7,478 nt of DNA from Caulobacterales bacterium. Lineage in GTDB: Bacteria; Pseudomonadota; Alphaproteobacteria; Caulobacterales; Caulobacteraceae. The DNA is taken from assembly GCA_947480815.1 (NCBI GenBank), contig CANKEA010000055.1, positions 1-7,478 of the forward strand. The letters are read 5' to 3'. This document shows positions 6,907 through 7,478 of the stretch, piece by piece. The first letter of the stretch is position 1. Every line of letters starts with the position of its first letter. Made by a program: the position numbers and the translations under genes. The notes below the pieces were generated by a model. The model worked only from the letters and a program-made list of their open reading frames with translations. It made no database searches and was not told the origin of the DNA.

Positions 6907-7470
6907 CTAGAGCCCCGGCAGCTTGAGTTTCGATTGACGCGTGCGGTTGATCACCACCGGCTGGTTGCCAGTCAGGCCCTTCAGCACCGCGGCCTCGGCG
7001 GCCGGGTCAATCGGTGCAGGGGTATTGGCCCCCGTGTTGGCGGCCGTCGCTTGGCCAGCCGCATCGGGCTGATCCTTGCGCCAGAACATGACCTTGTCGG
7101 CAAAGCTGGCGTCCTTATGGGCAATGGCACCGTTCTCGTCGTCGACCACGAAGCGGATCAGCGGGTCGGTATTTGCCCCACCCGCGCGGGCAACGAGCAG
7201 GTTCTCGCCCGGTGAGCGGTCGGCGGCCTGGACCTGGCCAACCAGCACGGCGCGCGCCGCGCTTTCGGGCTGTAGTTCTTGCGGGCGCGGCTCACCGGGG
7301 GCCGGAGGACGCAGCGAATAGTCGGGCGGAACCACCAGCGGGGCCTTGGTCACGATGCGGAATTCGTCCGGAACCACCTTGTTCAAGCCCAGCGACTTGT
7401 TGAGGCTCTGGCAGCCGGTAAGGCCCACAACCGCTACAGCGGCCAGGATGATCGCGGGCTTAACACTCAT
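6907..7470 (-). CDS. bamF: BamF-like outer-membrane lipoprotein (DUF3035)
   Basis: This looks like BamF, an accessory lipoprotein of the alphaproteobacterial BAM complex, which inserts beta-barrel proteins into the outer membrane. The 187-residue product has a lipoprotein signal peptide: basic start MSVK, hydrophobic core IILAAVAVVG, and lipobox LTGC at 17-20, giving Cys20 as the lipidated residue. Gln follows Cys, so there is no Asp inner-membrane retention signal and outer-membrane sorting is expected. The family hallmark follows at 34-56: PDEFRIVTKAPLVVPPDYSL then RPP, which resembles the conserved N-terminal segment of BamC. The rest (57-187) is Pro/Ala/Gln-rich, low in hydrophobic residues and probably largely disordered, ending in a basic segment (NRTRQSKLKLPGL). 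The start codon is eight bases from the window edge, so the ribosome-binding site and any upstream gene are mostly out of view. The assignment rests on the motif and lipobox. Confidence 0.85.
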   Translation of the reverse strand: MSVKPAIILAAVAVVGLTGCQSLNKSLGLNKVVPDEFRIVTKAPLVVPPDYSLRPPAPGEPRPQELQPESAARAVLVGQVQAADRSPGENLLVARAGGANTDPLIRFVVDDENGAIAHKDASFADKVMFWRKDQPDAAGQATAANTGANTPAPIDPAAEAAVLKGLTGNQPVVINRTRQSKLKLPGL

Positions 7471-7478
7471 GACTCGTC

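Overview
The window is a GC-rich stretch of bacterial chromosome made almost entirely of housekeeping genes. It most likely comes from an alphaproteobacterium, and possibly from the Caulobacterales or a relative, although the order is a weak inference. Three things point there: a BamF/DUF3035-type lipoprotein, which is an alphaproteobacterial protein; a groESL operon preceded by a CIRCE operator with the TTGGCACTC-type arm; and a MutL that carries its own endonuclease motifs, as expected where MutH is absent. I see no IS element, phage gene, CRISPR array, tRNA or rRNA gene.

Layout. From 1 to 1050 on the minus strand is the chaperonin operon groES-groEL, with groEL cut by the left edge. Its control region lies at 1051-1169: a promoter-like -35/-10 pair followed by a CIRCE element. 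Divergent from it on the plus strand is an unrecognised small protein with four predicted membrane segments (1295-1678). An RNA-modification block follows: tadA (minus, 1730-2164), then divergently an RluB-type pseudouridine synthase with a long basic tail (2274-3566), whose stop codon abuts the start of rsmD (3567-4130). The next three genes are on the minus strand and read from right to left: a BamF-like lipoprotein (6907-7470), mutL (4942-6783) and a leucine carboxyl methyltransferase-type enzyme (4127-4942). mutL and the methyltransferase overlap as TGATG. rsmD and the methyltransferase converge and share the tetranucleotide CTAG as their two stop codons.

How the genes work together. GroES/GroEL fold proteins under HrcA and heat-shock control. 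TadA, the RluB-like enzyme and RsmD modify tRNA, 23S rRNA and 16S rRNA respectively. MutL serves mismatch repair, and the BamF-like lipoprotein serves outer-membrane assembly. The methyltransferase has no assigned substrate.

I did not find a convincing new multi-gene system. The most interesting unexplained structure is a pair of hairpins between the lipoprotein gene and mutL (6829-6906). Their loops are perfectly complementary over seven bases, so they could form a kissing-loop RNA. Lesser points are a weak hairpin over the groEL ribosome binding site, an 18-codon ORF coupled to the membrane-protein gene, and the basic tail of the RluB-like enzyme. No clear intrinsic terminator was found. 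The longest gene-free stretch is 244 bases (1051-1294), and its contents are described in the entries.
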